This document shows positions 62,297-64,000 of a stretch of 64,000 nucleotides of DNA, piece after piece. The stretch's first letter is position 1. Every line of letters begins with the position of its first letter. The DNA comes from Afipia sp. GAS231. GTDB taxonomy: Bacteria; Pseudomonadota; Alphaproteobacteria; Rhizobiales; Xanthobacteraceae. The notes under the pieces are model-generated. The model worked only from the letters and a program-made list of their open reading frames with translations. It was not told the DNA's origin and did not search any database. Made by a program: the position numbers and the translations under genes. The stretch lies in assembly GCF_900103365.1 (NCBI RefSeq), contig NZ_LT629703.1:3100001-3164000 (forward strand), given 5' to 3'.

Positions 62297-63592
62297 TCAG
62301 CCTCCATCGCCGGCGCGATCGTCACATCCTGTCGAACCGGCGGCCTCGGCGGCGCGTCGCTTCAGTAACTCCTGTTCACGCCGGTTACCCGCGAGCTCCG
62401 CAGCCGCGCTGAAGGCGTCGCGCGCTTCATCGAAACGGCCGAGCTTTTGCAGCAGATCGCCGCGCACGCTTGGCAGCAGGTGATAGGCTTTCAGCGCCGG
62501 CTCGTGAGCCAATGCCTCCACCATCGCCAGCGCCACGGCCGGGCCCTCGGCCATGCCGACGGCCACCGCGCGGTTGAGTTCGATGATCGGCGAGCGCACC
62601 AGTTCGTTAAGCTCGGTGTAGAGCCGGACGATGCGCGGCCAGTCGGTTTCATCAGGCGTGCTTGCCGTGGCATGGCAGGCGACGATCGCCGCCTGCAGCG
62701 CATAGAACCCGCCGCCACCTCCGAGTTCGCGCGCCCGCGCCAAGGACAGCAAGCCGCGGCGGATCTGGAGCTGGTCCCACAATGCGCGGTTCTGGTCCAT
62801 CAGCAGGATGGGTTCGCCGGCGGTGTCCGTGCGTGCGGACGTGCGTGAGGCATTCAACTCCATCAGCGCCAGCAGGCCGTGCGCTTCCGCCTCCTGCGTC
62901 GCGATCGAGGTGAGCACGCGGCCCATCCGCAGCGCGTCGTTGCAGAGTTGCGGCCGCAGCCATTCGTCGCCGCGGGCCGCAGCGTAGCCTTCGTTGAAGA
63001 TGAGGTAGACGACCTCCAGGACCGACGCGAGGCGCTCGGAAAGCTCCTCGCCGCGCGGGGTCTCATAGGCAAGGCCCGACTCGGACAGCGTCCGCTTCGC
63101 TCGCACGATGCGTTGCGCGATCGTCGGCTCGGGCAGCAGGAAGGCGCGCGCGATCTCTTCCGTCGTCAGGCCGCAGATCATCTTCAGCGCCAGCGCGGCA
63201 CGGGCCTCGCGCGACAGCTTGGGGTGGCAGGCCGTGAAGATCAGCCGAAGCAGTTCGTCACCGATATCGTCGTCCAGCGCCGCGTCCGGATCGGGCATCG
63301 TCTGCTGCTCCTGCAAGAGGTCGCGCACCAGCATCTCGTGCTTGCGCGCGAGCATGTGGCGGCGGCGCAGTTGATCCAGCGCCCGGCGTTTGGCCGAAGC
63401 CATCAGCCACGCGCCGGGCTTGTCCGGCACGCCGGTCCTGGGCCAATGTTCGAGCGCCGCCAGCAGCGCTTCCTGGGTGAGGTCCTCGGCCAGCGGCACG
63501 TCGCGCAGCATCCGGGACAGGCCCGTGATCAGCCGCGGCTGTTCGATCCGCCAGACCGCGAGGATGGTGCTGTTGACGTCGGCGGCCGTCAT
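62297..63592 (-). CDS. ECF RNA polymerase sigma factor with C-terminal extension (ECF42-like)
   Basis: About 431 residues. The sigma-2 region is visible as LAEDLTQEALLAALEHWPRT then KPGAWLMASAKRRALDQLRR; the sigma-4 helix-turn-helix as LTTEEIARAFLLPEPTIAQR. Residues about 190-420 form the extension known as DUF6596 with TPR-like helices (VVYLIFNEGYAAARGDEWL and ELNRAVAVGMAEGPAVALAM). There is no anti-sigma gene; instead a DGPF/YCII-type gene is directly upstream, the usual partner of ECF42 sigmas. ATG 63592 is the assumed start; ATG 63664 would overlap that gene. Confidence 0.88.
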   Translation of the reverse strand: MTAADVNSTILAVWRIEQPRLITGLSRMLRDVPLAEDLTQEALLAALEHWPRTGVPDKPGAWLMASAKRRALDQLRRRHMLARKHEMLVRDLLQEQQTMPDPDAALDDDIGDELLRLIFTACHPKLSREARAALALKMICGLTTEEIARAFLLPEPTIAQRIVRAKRTLSESGLAYETPRGEELSERLASVLEVVYLIFNEGYAAARGDEWLRPQLCNDALRMGRVLTSIATQEAEAHGLLALMELNASRTSARTDTAGEPILLMDQNRALWDQLQIRRGLLSLARARELGGGGGFYALQAAIVACHATASTPDETDWPRIVRLYTELNELVRSPIIELNRAVAVGMAEGPAVALAMVEALAHEPALKAYHLLPSVRGDLLQKLGRFDEARDAFSAAAELAGNRREQELLKRRAAEAAGSTGCDDRAGDGG

Positions 63593-63635
63593 CGCCGCCG
63601 ACGTGGCAGAAACCGTCTGCTCAAGCGTCGCCCGC

Positions 63636-64000
63636 TCAAGAGGCGATCTTGGCCGGCTCGGCATCGACCTGGCAGTCCATTTCGTCCCCAGGCGAAGCCA
63701 TGATGCGAACTTCACAGGTGCCTTCCCAGCCGGGCATGTGGTCGAGGTGAAGCTGCATGAACTCGCGCGCCGCGGCCAGCGCTTCTTCCTTGTTGCGCAG
63801 TTCGAAGATGGCGTAGCCGCCGATCATCTCCTTGGTTTCGACGAAGGGCCCGTCGACCACGCTCAGCTTGCCATCCGTGATCCTGACCTGGGCGCCCATC
63901 TGGACCGGCAGCAGCCCACCGCTGTCCAGCATCCGGCCGGCCTTGATCTCCCGCTCGGCCAGCTTGTGCATGGCTTCCATCAGGGCCGGGGTGGGCCCGC
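63636..64000 (-). CDS. YCII/DGPF-domain protein, 5' end outside the window
   Basis: About 121 residues are visible. The hallmark DGPF is in LSVVDGPFVETKEMIGGYAI, followed by FELRNKEEALAAAREFMQLH, as in YCII-related dimeric alpha+beta-barrel proteins. Their function is unknown; many are encoded beside, and controlled by, ECF42 sigma factors. The frame stays open to base 64000, so the first residues (roughly 10-20) are missing. Confidence 0.88.
   Translation of the reverse strand, partial: GPTPALMEAMHKLAEREIKAGRMLDSGGLLPVQMGAQVRITDGKLSVVDGPFVETKEMIGGYAIFELRNKEEALAAAREFMQLHLDHMPGWEGTCEVRIMASPGDEMDCQVDAEPAKIAS

Overview
The window is high-GC chromosomal DNA from an alphaproteobacterium, most likely Bradyrhizobium or a close relative in the Nitrobacteraceae (order Hyphomicrobiales). 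The evidence is the chvI-chvG-hprK-EIIA-HPr cluster near pckA, the short HPr kinase made only of the C-terminal domain, and many dispersed palindromic repeats of the kinds seen in that family. No tRNA, rRNA, CRISPR array, phage or intact insertion sequence was found.

Layout. 0-15.3 kb: the 5' part of ugd, a membrane acyltransferase, polA, a LysE exporter, a glutathione S-transferase, pyrE, a DUF2865 protein, three small unknowns, glgP, a thioesterase-like protein and an arginase-family hydrolase. 15.3-25.6 kb: pckA, a secreted TPR-CHAT protein, a HugZ-type protein, then the ChvI/ChvG two-component system with HPr kinase, EIIA-Man and HPr. This is a regulatory PTS with no sugar permease beside it. 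25.8-30.2 kb: an SDR, a family 39 glycosyltransferase and lepA. 30.2-32.0 kb: a small accessory patch with a broken DUF6471 gene and an unknown membrane coiled-coil protein. 32.0-41.4 kb: an MFS transporter with an acyl-CoA-dehydrogenase-like monooxygenase, a chemoreceptor, a DUF1801 protein, a PAS-GGDEF-EAL protein, an L,D-transpeptidase and MepA. 41.5-44.6 kb: molybdate handling (Mop, a secreted unknown, ModABC). 44.7-52.4 kb: MFS plus cupin, ilvD, another MFS, a CaiB-type CoA transferase and a GrdB-like protein. 52.7-57.5 kb: an eight-repeat TPR protein, a secreted unknown, a PhaC-like hydrolase and a K+/H+ antiporter whose 3' end is partly duplicated on the far side of the hydrolase. 57.8-64 kb: an MscS-type channel, map, radC, an unknown with a candidate general-stress promoter, an ABM-domain protein, and an ECF sigma/DGPF pair coupled to a GFA protein.

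Most interesting points: the proofreading domain of PolA has lost nearly all its metal-binding acidic residues; a secreted TPR-CHAT putative protease and a HugZ protein sit between pckA and chvI; a PhaC-like gene is bracketed by a duplicated antiporter tail; a palindromic element has a second copy of the ptsH tail on its far side; and a ~32-bp repeat lies just downstream of three unrelated genes in the same orientation. I did not find a clearly new multi-gene system; the TPR-CHAT insertion and the 30.2-32.0 kb patch are the best candidates. All calls come from reading the sequence without database searches.
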